Shown: positions 1 to 7,926 of the stretch, piece after piece
Numbering within the stretch: position 1 is the stretch's first letter
Layout: each line of letters begins with the position of its first letter
Origin: Paenibacillus phytohabitans
GTDB lineage: Bacteria > Bacillota > Bacilli > Paenibacillales > Paenibacillaceae
NCBI RefSeq assembly: GCF_013141775.1
Contig: NZ_WHOB01000069.1
Coordinates: 372,001 to 436,000 of the forward strand
Direction of reading: 5' to 3'
DNA: 64,000 bases
Program-made: the position numbers and the translations under genes
The notes under the pieces: model-generated
Told to the model about the DNA's origin: nothing
What the model saw: only the letters and a program-made list of their open reading frames with translations
Databases searched by the model: none

Positions 1-461
1 GGAAGATTGAGGCGAGGGAAATGAAGCTGATTGCCATTGCCATTCTGATTCATCCGCTGATTATTCTGGTTCCGACCGCCGCTGCTTTTCTGACCGACCT
101 TGGTCAGGGGAGTATCAGCAACCCCGGATTCCACGGGATGACTCAGGTTCTGTATGAATATGTGTCCTCTGCAGCCAATAACGGCTCTGGCTTTGAAGGA
201 CTGGCCGATAATACCTCCTTCTGGAATATCACAACGGGTATCGTCATGCTGCTGGGCCGGTATGTCTCGATTATCGCCATGCTGGCGGTTGCAGGTTCAC
301 TGCTGCGTAAGAAGCCGGTGCCGGAGACGATTGGTACCTTCCGTACGGATAACGGACTGTTCACCGGAATACTGATTGGTACGGTGCTGATTATCGGCGC
401 GCTGACCTTCTTGCCGGTCATTGTCCTCGGTCCAATTGCAGAATATTTGACTTTACGGTAG
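1..461 (+). CDS. kdpA: Potassium-transporting ATPase subunit KdpA, C-terminal part (cut by window start)
   Basis: KdpA is the channel-like K+-binding subunit of the KdpFABC pump in the cytoplasmic membrane. Only the C-terminal ~150 residues are present, because the frame is open through base 1; the ATG at 21 is internal. The fragment carries the family-typical stretch NPGFHGMTQVLYEY followed by SSAANNGSGFEGL and FWN, then two hydrophobic segments, and ends in EYLTLR. kdpB follows after 18 bases, as in standard kdp operons. Identity is certain from the conserved stretch and the neighbour; kdpF and the promoter lie outside the window. Confidence 0.95.
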   Translation, partial: KIEAREMKLIAIAILIHPLIILVPTAAAFLTDLGQGSISNPGFHGMTQVLYEYVSSAANNGSGFEGLADNTSFWNITTGIVMLLGRYVSIIAMLAVAGSLLRKKPVPETIGTFRTDNGLFTGILIGTVLIIGALTFLPVIVLGPIAEYLTLR

Positions 462-479
462 GGAGAGGGAGAGAAGAGA

Positions 480-2513
480 ATGAGTACTGTACAAAGAAAA
501 AAACTGCTGACAGGTCCTATCCTTCTAAGTGCGGCCAAGGACAGTGTAGTGAAGCTTAATCCGGTAACGTTAATGAAGAATCCGGTCATGTTCGTGGTTG
601 AGGTCGGCACGGTAATCGTACTGCTTATGGTGCTGGCACCAGGCTACTTCAATGCGGAGCATTCGGTAGGTTTCAATATTTCGGTATTCTTCATCCTGCT
701 GTTCACGGTGTTGTTCGCTAACTTCGCGGAAGCACTGGCTGAGGGGCGCGGCAAAGCGCAAGCCGATTCGCTGAAAAAAACGAAGCAGGACATTACAGCC
801 AATAAGCTGGCTGGATCAGCGATCAAGCAGGTTCCGGCTTCCGAGCTGCGCAAAGGCGACGTTGTTCTCGTCAGTCAGGGGGAAATGATTCCCGGTGACG
901 GTGAGGTGATTGAAGGTTTGGCCTCTGTAGATGAATCGGCGATCACGGGGGAATCGGCGCCGGTCATTAAGGAAGCTGGCGGGGACTTCGGCTCAGTTAC
1001 AGGCGGCACCCGCGTAGTCAGCGATCAGATCAAGTTGCGGATTACGAGTGATCCGGGCGAATCCTTCCTGGACCGGATGATCTCGCTGGTTGAAGGGGCG
1101 AAACGACAGAAAACACCGAATGAAATTGCCCTGAACACGCTTCTGATCAGCTTGACGATTATATTCCTGATCGTTGTAGTTACGCTGCGTCCAATAGCTG
1201 ATTACATCGGCGTTCAGCTGGAGATCCCTGTGATGATTGCTCTCCTGGTCTGTCTGATCCCGACTACGATCGGCGGACTGCTGTCAGCCATCGGGATTGC
1301 CGGGATGGACCGTGTTACCCAGTTCAATGTGCTGGCAATGTCCGGTAAAGCGGTGGAAGCCGCCGGGGATATCAACACAATGATCCTTGATAAAACCGGG
1401 ACGATCACCTTCGGCAACCGGATGGCGAGCGAATTCGTCACGGTAGGCGGTGAGTCAGGAACTGAGTTGGCCGCCTGGGCGGCAGTCAGCTCGCTGAAGG
1501 ATGAAACCCCGGAAGGACGCTCCGTACTGGAGCTGTCCAAGAAGCTGGAGCTCAGCTATGACGGCAGTCTTGCCGAAGGCGGAGCATTCGTCGAGTTCAA
1601 GGCTGAGACCCGGATGAGCGGTATCGATCTGCACGACGGACGCCTGGTGCGTAAGGGAGCCGTAGATTCCGTGAAGAAATGGGTGCTGTCCCAGGGCGGT
1701 GCAGTACCGGCTGATCTGGACAGCAACTCGGATGCGATTGCCCGGTTAGGCGGCACACCGCTTGCGGTTGCAGTAGATAACCGGATCTACGGGCTGATCT
1801 ATCTGAAGGACACGGTTAAACCCGGCATGAAGGAACGCTTCGATGAACTGCGCAGCATGGGGATCAAGACCATCATGTGCACAGGCGATAATCCGCTGAC
1901 GGCGGCTACCATTGCCCGTGAAGCCGGAGTCGATGACTTCATTGCCGAGAGTACACCGGAGGACAAGATCGCGGTTATCCGCCGCGAGCAGAATGAAGGC
2001 AAGCTGGTAGCTATGACCGGTGATGGAACCAACGATGCGCCTGCATTGGCTCAAGCCGATGTGGGGCTGGCGATGAACAGCGGCACGACCGCTGCCAAGG
2101 AAGCCGCGAATATGGTCGATCTGGATTCTGATCCCTCCAAAATCATTGAGGTTGTAGCAATCGGGAAGCAGCTGCTTATGACCCGTGGGGCGCTGACTAC
2201 CTTCAGTATCGCTAACGATATTGCCAAGTATTTCGCGATTATCCCGGCGATGTTCACACTGGCGATTCCGGAGATGGAAGCCCTCAATGTGATGGGACTC
2301 GGCTCTCCAAGCTCCGCCATAATCTCGGCGCTGATCTTCAACGCCATCATTATCCCGCTGCTGATTCCGCTAGCTATGCGCGGTGTCTCCTATAAGCCGA
2401 TGAGCTCTACGAAGCTGCTCGCACGGAATATTGTCATCTACGGGCTTGGCGGCGTCGTTGTTCCGTTCGCAGGGATCAAGCTGATTGATATGATCGTTAG
2501 GATTTGGATTTAG
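480..2513 (+). CDS. kdpB: Potassium-transporting P-type ATPase subunit KdpB
   Basis: KdpB hydrolyses ATP to drive K+ import through KdpA. It is a P-type ATPase of 677 residues, full length for the family. Visible motifs are the actuator loop TGES (near residue 156), the phosphorylation motif DKTGT (residues 304-308, Asp304 the phospho-acceptor) and the hinge GDGTNDAP (near residue 514), with membrane segments before, between and after. The start ATG at 480 follows a purine-rich GGGAGAGGGAGAG site. Unusually, kdpC does not follow directly: 253 bases carrying an interspersed repeat separate the two genes. Confidence 0.97.
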   Translation: MSTVQRKKLLTGPILLSAAKDSVVKLNPVTLMKNPVMFVVEVGTVIVLLMVLAPGYFNAEHSVGFNISVFFILLFTVLFANFAEALAEGRGKAQADSLKKTKQDITANKLAGSAIKQVPASELRKGDVVLVSQGEMIPGDGEVIEGLASVDESAITGESAPVIKEAGGDFGSVTGGTRVVSDQIKLRITSDPGESFLDRMISLVEGAKRQKTPNEIALNTLLISLTIIFLIVVVTLRPIADYIGVQLEIPVMIALLVCLIPTTIGGLLSAIGIAGMDRVTQFNVLAMSGKAVEAAGDINTMILDKTGTITFGNRMASEFVTVGGESGTELAAWAAVSSLKDETPEGRSVLELSKKLELSYDGSLAEGGAFVEFKAETRMSGIDLHDGRLVRKGAVDSVKKWVLSQGGAVPADLDSNSDAIARLGGTPLAVAVDNRIYGLIYLKDTVKPGMKERFDELRSMGIKTIMCTGDNPLTAATIAREAGVDDFIAESTPEDKIAVIRREQNEGKLVAMTGDGTNDAPALAQADVGLAMNSGTTAAKEAANMVDLDSDPSKIIEVVAIGKQLLMTRGALTTFSIANDIAKYFAIIPAMFTLAIPEMEALNVMGLGSPSSAIISALIFNAIIIPLLIPLAMRGVSYKPMSSTKLLARNIVIYGLGGVVVPFAGIKLIDMIVRIWI

Positions 2514-2552
2514 TGAACGTTAGAAATGGCATTGATACAATATATGATGATA

Positions 2553-2692
2553 GTAACGGAGGGGGATTTTGGAACTGTAGGAGCGAATGCGTACGCCTTT
2601 GTCACCGGATTTCCACTGCGAACAGCAGTACAGATCAAGAAATCTGGGGACAACAGCGGCCGGAAGTCCAAATATTCACCGGAGTTACGACC
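2553..2692 (+). repeat. Structured intergenic repeat, copy 1 (between kdpB and kdpC)
   Basis: About 140 bases here match 44881-45019 in the same orientation at roughly 115 of 139 hand-aligned positions. Shared blocks include GGGGGATTTT, GGAACTGTAGGAGCG and CAACAGCGGCCGGAAGTCC. Potential pairings are an outer helix TTTTGGAACT with AGTCCAAA, an inner helix CCGGATTT with AAATCTGG, and an apical hairpin ACTGC-GAACA-GCAGT. The apical stem differs in copy 2 with a T-A to C-G exchange, which suggests selection for RNA structure. No transposase and no clear terminal repeats are seen. An open frame crossing it (2504-2743) is judged spurious. Confidence 0.8.
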
Positions 2693-2766
2693 AACATTCT
2701 AATTGGGACAATCTCAATTTCAAGTATACAAGCACACGATTGAATTCTTAAGGAGGCAATACCATC

Positions 2767-3390
2767 ATGGCCAATTCCAATAAAGAGACTGCCGAAGAGC
2801 AGCAGTCACCTTCAAAAGCTGCCTATATCTTCACAATTATACGGCTAAGCGCAGTATTCATTGTACTCTGCGGAATCATATATCCGCTGGCGTCCACCGC
2901 TCTCGCCCAAGTGCTAATGCCTTCGCAGGCGAACGGGAGCCTGCTGAAGAATTCAGCGGGGCAGGTGGTCGGTTCCACACTGATCGGGCAAAATTTCACG
3001 GATCAGGCATTGTTCCAGAGCCGTGTATCCAGCATTGAGTATAAGGCTGAAGCCTCGGGTTCGAACAACTATGGACCATCAAATCCTGATATGCTGCAGC
3101 GCACAAGCGATTCAATTACCCAATGGAAGCTGGATAATCCCGGTGTACCCGTTAGTGAGCTGCCTATTGATCTGGTCACGAACTCCGGTTCAGGTCTCGA
3201 TCCGCATATTACACCGGCAGCTGCGATTGTGCAGATTCCCAGAATCAGCAATCTGAGCGGAATTCCTCCAGAGACACTTACAGCCTTGGTGTCTGAGTAT
3301 ACTGAAGGTAGGGATCTGGGACTGTTCGGTGAAAAGCGTGTCAATGTACTGAAGCTGAATCTGGCATTAACGGAACTCAAAGCGAAGTAA
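2767..3390 (+). CDS. kdpC: Potassium-transporting ATPase subunit KdpC
   Basis: KdpC is the single-span accessory subunit that stabilises the KdpAB complex. The 207-residue product has one N-terminal membrane helix (about residues 20-45) and the family pattern of an extracytoplasmic domain with SRPS-like (here FQSRVSS), SGSNNYGPSNPD, SGSGLDPHITPAAA and the C-terminal LNLALTEL. A strong AAGGAGG site lies 10 bases before the ATG, so translation does not depend on coupling to kdpB. A hairpin follows it before the KdpD-like gene. Slightly longer than many KdpC proteins at the N terminus, with a charged polar extension. Confidence 0.96.
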   Translation: MANSNKETAEEQQSPSKAAYIFTIIRLSAVFIVLCGIIYPLASTALAQVLMPSQANGSLLKNSAGQVVGSTLIGQNFTDQALFQSRVSSIEYKAEASGSNNYGPSNPDMLQRTSDSITQWKLDNPGVPVSELPIDLVTNSGSGLDPHITPAAAIVQIPRISNLSGIPPETLTALVSEYTEGRDLGLFGEKRVNVLKLNLALTELKAK

Positions 3391-3401
3391 TACCGGTCTG
3401 A

Positions 3402-3430
3402 ACCCTGCCCGTAAGCTATACGGACAGGGT
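3402..3430 (+). terminator. Hairpin between kdpC and the KdpD-like gene
   Basis: ACCCTG-C-CCGTA pairs with TACGG-A-CAGGGT around a five-base loop (11 pairs, one mismatch). There is no T-run after it, so it may be a processing or partial attenuation signal rather than a true terminator. Confidence 0.35.
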
Positions 3431-3467
3431 CATTTCCGGTTAGTGCCGCAGGAAAGGAGGTTAACTT

Positions 3468-5789
3468 ATGGCACCATATAAACGCAAGTCACCGGAGGAA
3501 ATCCTCTATTCCATCTATCAGCTGCAGCGGGGGCGGCTGAAGATTATTATCGGCTCGGTCAGCGGATCGGGCAAAACCTACCATATGCTGGAGGAAGGCA
3601 AGCTGCTGAAGCATCAGGGCATCGACGTAGTGATCAGTGCGGTATCAACCATGGGCCGGGCGGAAACCGTTCAGCAGCTTGGCGATTTGGAACGGGTTCC
3701 CAGCATCCACTGGTGGAAGGACGGGAAGGAAGAGAAGGATCTTCCGCTGGAAGCATTGCTGGAGCGTAATCCCGAGGTGCTGCTGGTCGATGGCCTGGCG
3801 CACCGCAACCGTGAAGGCGCCCGGTTCCCGACACGGCTGGAGGACATCCGTTATCTGATGGATCAGGGGATCAGCGTGATTACTACCATTAATGTCTATG
3901 AGCTTGCCGGTATGGGTGAGAGAATCTATGAGATGACCGGTATCCGTGCGGAAGACACCGTACCGCTGAATACACTGGAATTCGCGGATGAGGTACGGCT
4001 GATCGATGTCTCTCCGGAAACGATTCTGAAGCGGATGGAGGAAGGGGTGCTTGGAGAAGGGGCTCATCCCGCCCTCTCCCGCCGGGGGAATCTTGGCGTG
4101 CTCCGCGAGCTGTCTCTGCGGCTGATGGCGGAAGGGGTCAATGATTCGCTGGAGAAACACCGGGAAGCCGAGGGGCTGATCGGACCTTCCGGTGCAACGG
4201 AGCGGATTCTTGTCTCTGCGCAGTATCACTGGAATGGGTCACTCTATATCCGGAGGGGGCAGCAAATTGCCAAACGGCTGAACGGTGACCTGATTATTGT
4301 TACATTTCTCGTGCGCGGCCGCCCGCTGACCAAGGATCAGCAGGTCTTCAAGCGTTCCATTCTCAAGCTGACGGAACGGATCAATGCCAGGTTTGAAGAG
4401 TTAGAGTTGCTCCGCTTGAGGCTGCTTCCTTCGCTGCTCGTGCGTTATGCAATTCAGAATAATGTCACACGGATAGTCATGGGCCATTCGCAGAAAAGCC
4501 GCTGGCAGGAGAAGTGGCATGGCTCCATCGCCAGCCGTGTCCTGCGGCGGACGAGGAACATCGATGTGTTCCTGATGGCAGACCGCGCTGAACGGGACGG
4601 GGAGCGGATTCTGCCGGTCCGCTCGGCCCCTAAGGGAACAGAGGAGCCCTTCCACCGCTTAACCAGCCAGGAGCTGGAGCAGCGGATTGAGAAGATCCGC
4701 CGTGGTACCTTCAAGGTCTATATCGGCGCAGCCCCAGGCGTGGGCAAAACCTACAAAATGCTGCAGGAAGGCAATCTGCTGCTGAACAGAGGGATTGATG
4801 TTGTAGTCGGTCTGCTGGAAACTCACGGCAGGCTGGAAACGAAGGGGCAGGTGGGCGGATTAACGATGATCCCCAGAGCACAGATCCACTACCAGTCTGC
4901 TGAACTTACGGAGATGGATACGGAGGCGATCCTTGCCCGGCATCCCGAGGTGGTGCTGGTGGATGAGCTTGCCCATACCAATGTTCCCGGAAGCCAGACC
5001 AAGAAACGTTATGAGGATGTAATCAGGCTGCTGGAGAACGGGATCTCCGTCATTACCACAGTCAATGTGCAGCATCTGGAGAGCTTGAATGATGCCGTGG
5101 AACAGTTAACGGGAGTGCGTGTCCGCGAGACTGTGCCGGATGCGATCCTGCGTATGGCGAGTGAGGTGGAGCTCATCGACGTTACCCCGCAGATGCTGCA
5201 GCAGCGGATGCGGGAAGGGAAGATTTACGCTGCCGAGAAGGTCAATCAGGCGCTGGAGTCTTTCTTCAAGATCGGCAATCTGATCGCGCTGCGTGAGCTG
5301 GCTCTGCGCGAAATTGCCGATGATGTGGATGAACGTCTGGAAGCGTGGGACCGCGAGCCCTCCCTCCGGGGTCCCTGGAGCAGACGGGAAGTGATCTTCG
5401 TCTGTGTGGACACCGGCCCGCAGGCCGAACGGTTAATCCGCCGCGGCTTCCGCATAGCGCACCGCCTGAAGGCTGAGTGGCATGTGCATTATGTTCATTG
5501 TACCCGCATACGGACAATAGAAGAGCAGAAGCGGCTTGATACGCTGAAGCATCTGACGGAGCGGCTGGGCGGCGTTATGGATATTACCGAGGCCGTCAGC
5601 CGCAAGCATCTGCATAAGCATCTGCTGCAGCGGATGAATGAAATGCAGACGACACAGCTAATCATCGGCCAGTCGCGCAGGCCTCTATGGCGTGCGTTGT
5701 TCAAAGAAAGCTTCGTCCATTACCTGCTCCGGCATGCCCGGCATATGGATATGCTGATCGTCGCGGTTCACACCCCGATTGTAGAATGA
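3468..5789 (+). CDS. Tandemly duplicated KdpD sensor-domain protein without histidine kinase
   Basis: 773 residues made of two KdpD N-terminal units in tandem, each a KdpD P-loop domain plus a universal-stress-protein (USP) domain, about 390 residues apart. Unit 1 has Walker A GSVSGSGKT (29-37) and a degenerate Walker B LLVDGLAHRN; unit 2 has the canonical GAAPGVGKT (420-428) and LVDELAHTN (near 500). No membrane helices, dimerisation or kinase domain follow, unlike full KdpD (~900 residues), and no kdpE is adjacent. In known KdpD proteins the USP domain can bind cyclic-di-AMP; a role as a soluble sensor that modulates Kdp expression or activity is inference. Start ATG has a GGAAAGGAGG site. 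Confidence 0.9.
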   Translation: MAPYKRKSPEEILYSIYQLQRGRLKIIIGSVSGSGKTYHMLEEGKLLKHQGIDVVISAVSTMGRAETVQQLGDLERVPSIHWWKDGKEEKDLPLEALLERNPEVLLVDGLAHRNREGARFPTRLEDIRYLMDQGISVITTINVYELAGMGERIYEMTGIRAEDTVPLNTLEFADEVRLIDVSPETILKRMEEGVLGEGAHPALSRRGNLGVLRELSLRLMAEGVNDSLEKHREAEGLIGPSGATERILVSAQYHWNGSLYIRRGQQIAKRLNGDLIIVTFLVRGRPLTKDQQVFKRSILKLTERINARFEELELLRLRLLPSLLVRYAIQNNVTRIVMGHSQKSRWQEKWHGSIASRVLRRTRNIDVFLMADRAERDGERILPVRSAPKGTEEPFHRLTSQELEQRIEKIRRGTFKVYIGAAPGVGKTYKMLQEGNLLLNRGIDVVVGLLETHGRLETKGQVGGLTMIPRAQIHYQSAELTEMDTEAILARHPEVVLVDELAHTNVPGSQTKKRYEDVIRLLENGISVITTVNVQHLESLNDAVEQLTGVRVRETVPDAILRMASEVELIDVTPQMLQQRMREGKIYAAEKVNQALESFFKIGNLIALRELALREIADDVDERLEAWDREPSLRGPWSRREVIFVCVDTGPQAERLIRRGFRIAHRLKAEWHVHYVHCTRIRTIEEQKRLDTLKHLTERLGGVMDITEAVSRKHLHKHLLQRMNEMQTTQLIIGQSRRPLWRALFKESFVHYLLRHARHMDMLIVAVHTPIVE

Positions 5790-5878
5790 AGAAGATCCGC
5801 CGGGCCTGGGCTCAAGCTTATTAATAGACAATCACCTGCCCAATGTTCATAAATGTACAGACATGCCCGCATTGGCAA

Positions 5879-5940
5879 TTGCGCAACATCCCCTCTGCTG
5901 ATAATCTAATGAACAGATGTTTAGAAAAGAACAAATGTTT
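5879..5940 (+). promoter_or_regulatory. Promoter with direct-repeat operator for the PanE-like gene
   Basis: A sigma-A-like pair TTGCGC (5879-5884) and TAATCT (5902-5907) with 17-base spacing is followed by two direct repeats AACAGATGTTT (5912) and AACAAATGTTT (5930), 18 bases apart. Each repeat is itself nearly palindromic (AACAnnTGTT). The position just after the -10 suits a repressor site. The regulator is not identifiable here. Confidence 0.4.
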
Positions 5941-5960
5941 GAAGATGAGAGGGGATTAAT

Positions 5961-6902
5961 ATGCGGATATTAGTTATTGGAGCAGGTGTACTCGGCAGTT
6001 ATTTGGCACATGTGCTGGTGCGGGGCGGCAATGACGTAACGGTGCTCGCCCGGGCGAAGAGAGCGGCTCAGCTGCGGCAGGACGGACTGGTGATCCGGCA
6101 TTATTTTCAGCGTAAAACGACTGTAGATCAGGTGAAGGTCATTTCTGAACTGCGGACGGATGATATCTATGATCTGATCTTCGTAGTGATGAAGTATAAT
6201 GACTTCCCGGCGGTGCTGCCGATTCTGGCGGACAACCTGAGCACCAATATTGTTCTGGTCGGCAATAACGGAGATACTCACGGCATGCAGCGTTTCTTCA
6301 AGGAGAACAGCCGGACTCCACAGAATATAGTGTTCGGGTTTCAGCTTAGCGGGGGGCTCCGGGAGAAGAACGGCCGTGTGATCAGCATTCGTATGGGCGT
6401 TCAAATGGTGCTGGGCAGCCTGGAAGGGGAGGTTCCCTTCAAGCCCGAGCTTGCACAGGCCTTCCGGCAGACGAAATACAAGCTTGATTATCCGGAGGAT
6501 ATCAACGCATGGCTGCTGAGCCATATTGTTCCAATTGTAGCTATCACTTCAGTCAGTTATCTTCATAACGGCGACTTGGCAAAAGCAACAAAGGATAACG
6601 CCCGCTGGAAACAAGCCGTTGCGTTGATCGATGAAGGGTTCAGCGTGCTTGACAAGCTTGGCATTAAGACAAATCCGGCAGCACTTGTCAAAGGGGCTAA
6701 GCGGCATCCAACGATGCTCTACCAAGGAATGAAGTTTGTTCATAAATTGCCTTTCATGAAGCTGGTGGACGGCTCCTTCAGCGAGATTTCCGCGCTCTAT
6801 CAAGCGTTTGAGCCGCTTAAACAGCAAGCGGGTCTGTCCACTCCAGCCTGGGATGATTTCAAGCAGCAAACGTTCACCAAATATGCCCTGGAGCAGAAAT
6901 GA
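5961..6902 (+). CDS. Ketopantoate reductase (PanE/ApbA) family protein
   Basis: 313 residues. The N terminus has the NAD(P)-binding Rossmann motif GAGVLGSY (residues 7-14) followed by the ketopantoate-reductase-like pattern of beta-strands, including VVMKYNDFPAVL; the C-terminal half is helical as in 6-phosphogluconate dehydrogenase-like folds. True PanE makes pantoate for coenzyme A synthesis. Here the context is not pantothenate biosynthesis and the substrate-site residues are not clearly the PanE set, so it is better called a family member of unknown substrate. It stands alone between its own promoter with a repeated operator and a terminator, so it is probably monocistronic and regulated. 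Confidence 0.8.
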   Translation: MRILVIGAGVLGSYLAHVLVRGGNDVTVLARAKRAAQLRQDGLVIRHYFQRKTTVDQVKVISELRTDDIYDLIFVVMKYNDFPAVLPILADNLSTNIVLVGNNGDTHGMQRFFKENSRTPQNIVFGFQLSGGLREKNGRVISIRMGVQMVLGSLEGEVPFKPELAQAFRQTKYKLDYPEDINAWLLSHIVPIVAITSVSYLHNGDLAKATKDNARWKQAVALIDEGFSVLDKLGIKTNPAALVKGAKRHPTMLYQGMKFVHKLPFMKLVDGSFSEISALYQAFEPLKQQAGLSTPAWDDFKQQTFTKYALEQK

Positions 6903-6945
6903 CGAACCAATTTGTAACGGATACCGTATAATTGCACTAATCAGA

Positions 6946-6996
6946 AACAACTCATTAAGAGACCGCTGCTGCGGACCTTTATGAGTTGTTTTTGTT
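6946..6996 (+). terminator. Intrinsic terminator after the PanE-like gene
   Basis: AACAACTCAT (6946-6955) pairs perfectly with ATGAGTTGTT (6981-6990). The loop holds a second small GC-rich hairpin, and TTTGTT follows. Confidence 0.75.
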
Positions 6997-7003
6997 ATGC
7001 TGC

Positions 7004-7067
7004 TTGACAATCCCCTGAATAAGGGTATACATTTGTATACAAGTAATATTCGTATACATATGTATAC
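7004..7067 (+). promoter_or_regulatory. Promoter overlapped by two palindromic operators (PadR-like)
   Basis: TTGACA (7004-7009), 16 bases, then TATACA (7026-7031) form a strong promoter. Two 16-base palindromes overlap and follow the -10: GTATACATTTGTATAC (7025-7040, one mismatch) and GTATACATATGTATAC (7052-7067, perfect). The TACATATGTA-type centre resembles operators of PadR-family repressors, which often control multidrug exporters; that assignment is inference and no PadR gene lies in the window. Confidence 0.65.
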
Positions 7068-7087
7068 AACAGAAGGAGGAGAGTATC

Positions 7088-7423
7088 ATGCGCGAAGGAA
7101 AACATGAACATAAAGGGCACAAAGAGCACAGAGAGAACTGTGGCCATCCCCATGATGACGGCAAGAGGAATTTCCAGAGCGCCCAAACCTTTCGCCGCGG
7201 CCGGGCGATTGCTTTTCTGGACCGGCTCCATGTCAAACGCTCTACCTTAATGCAGCAGCTGGACCAGCCGGAATTCGAAGCTATCAGACAGGTGATCAGC
7301 GGTGAGCTGAAAGCGACGGATGGAATCATCCAGGAATTCATCCAGGCCTTCGAGCTGCGTGAAGTACTGGCAGAACAAGAGAATACAACTGAAGGAGTGG
7401 ACATAAACCATGACAATCATTGA
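7088..7423 (+). CDS. Small histidine-rich N-terminus protein, first gene of exporter operon
   Basis: 111 residues, not assigned to a named family. The first ~25 residues are very rich in His, Lys and Glu (HEHKGHKEHRENCGHPHDD), which suggests metal binding. The remainder, from AQTFRRGRAIAFLDRLHVKR on, is predicted helical and charged, with a short QLDQPEF segment. No signal peptide or membrane helix is present. It has a strong AGAAGGAGGAG ribosome-binding site, and its last 14 bases overlap the nitroreductase gene. Expression from the palindrome-controlled promoter places it as leading gene of the nitroreductase/ABC exporter operon. A helper or sensor role for the exporter is only inferred from position. 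Confidence 0.75.
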   Translation: MREGKHEHKGHKEHRENCGHPHDDGKRNFQSAQTFRRGRAIAFLDRLHVKRSTLMQQLDQPEFEAIRQVISGELKATDGIIQEFIQAFELREVLAEQENTTEGVDINHDNH

Positions 7424-7895
7424 TACTATCCAGACCCGCAGAACAATTAAGGCTTTCAAACCTGACGCTATCAGCGAGAATGAGCTGAACACATGGCTGG
7501 AGGCGGCGAGCTATGCCCCAAATCACCGGATGAACGAGCCCTGGGAGCTGCTGTTTATTGGCCCGGAGACAAGAGCAGCACTGAACCATAAGACAGATTT
7601 CGGCGGTGCTCCATTGTTAATTGGCATTCTCTCCAAGCCAGCCGCCAGCCCGATGGAACGCGATGAGAACGTTATGGCCGTCTCCTGCTATATTCAGAAT
7701 TTCATGCTGGTTGCCCATGAAGCAGGCGCAGGTGTGTTCTGGTCGTCCCTGGGCGCTTCGGTCCGGGGCCGTGAGATTCTAGGCGTGCCGCAGGAGCATG
7801 ATGTGATTGCTGTACTCGCTGTGGGTTATCCGGCGGAAATCCCTGCTGCCAAGCAGAGAACGCCAATTGCTGATAAAATCACATACTTGCCGTAA
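7410..7895 (+). CDS. Nitroreductase family protein
   Basis: 161 residues with the FMN-dependent nitroreductase pattern: N-terminal TRRTIKAFKPDAI, ASYAPNHRMNEPWELLFI (FMN-site region), the central QNFMLVAHEAGAGVFWSS and C-terminal VLAVGYPAE. Such enzymes reduce nitro-aromatics, quinones or flavins with NAD(P)H in the cytoplasm. It is short for the family, lacking an insertion but not evidently truncated. It overlaps the preceding small gene by 14 bases and sits 31 bases before the ABC exporter genes, so coupled expression is likely. The physiological substrate cannot be read from the sequence. Confidence 0.88.
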   Translation: MTIIDTIQTRRTIKAFKPDAISENELNTWLEAASYAPNHRMNEPWELLFIGPETRAALNHKTDFGGAPLLIGILSKPAASPMERDENVMAVSCYIQNFMLVAHEAGAGVFWSSLGASVRGREILGVPQEHDVIAVLAVGYPAEIPAAKQRTPIADKITYLP

Positions 7896-7926
7896 ACGGA
7901 CGACTGATGAGATGAAGGTGACCTGA

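Noticed and set aside
2553..2692. Insertion sequence or transposon remnant
   Set aside because: No transposase-like coding part, no clear terminal inverted repeats and no target-site duplication were found.
2504..2743. Open frame of 79 codons overlapping the kdpB end
   Set aside because: It runs through the interspersed repeat, lacks a ribosome-binding site and has no family-like pattern; the second repeat copy does not keep the frame.
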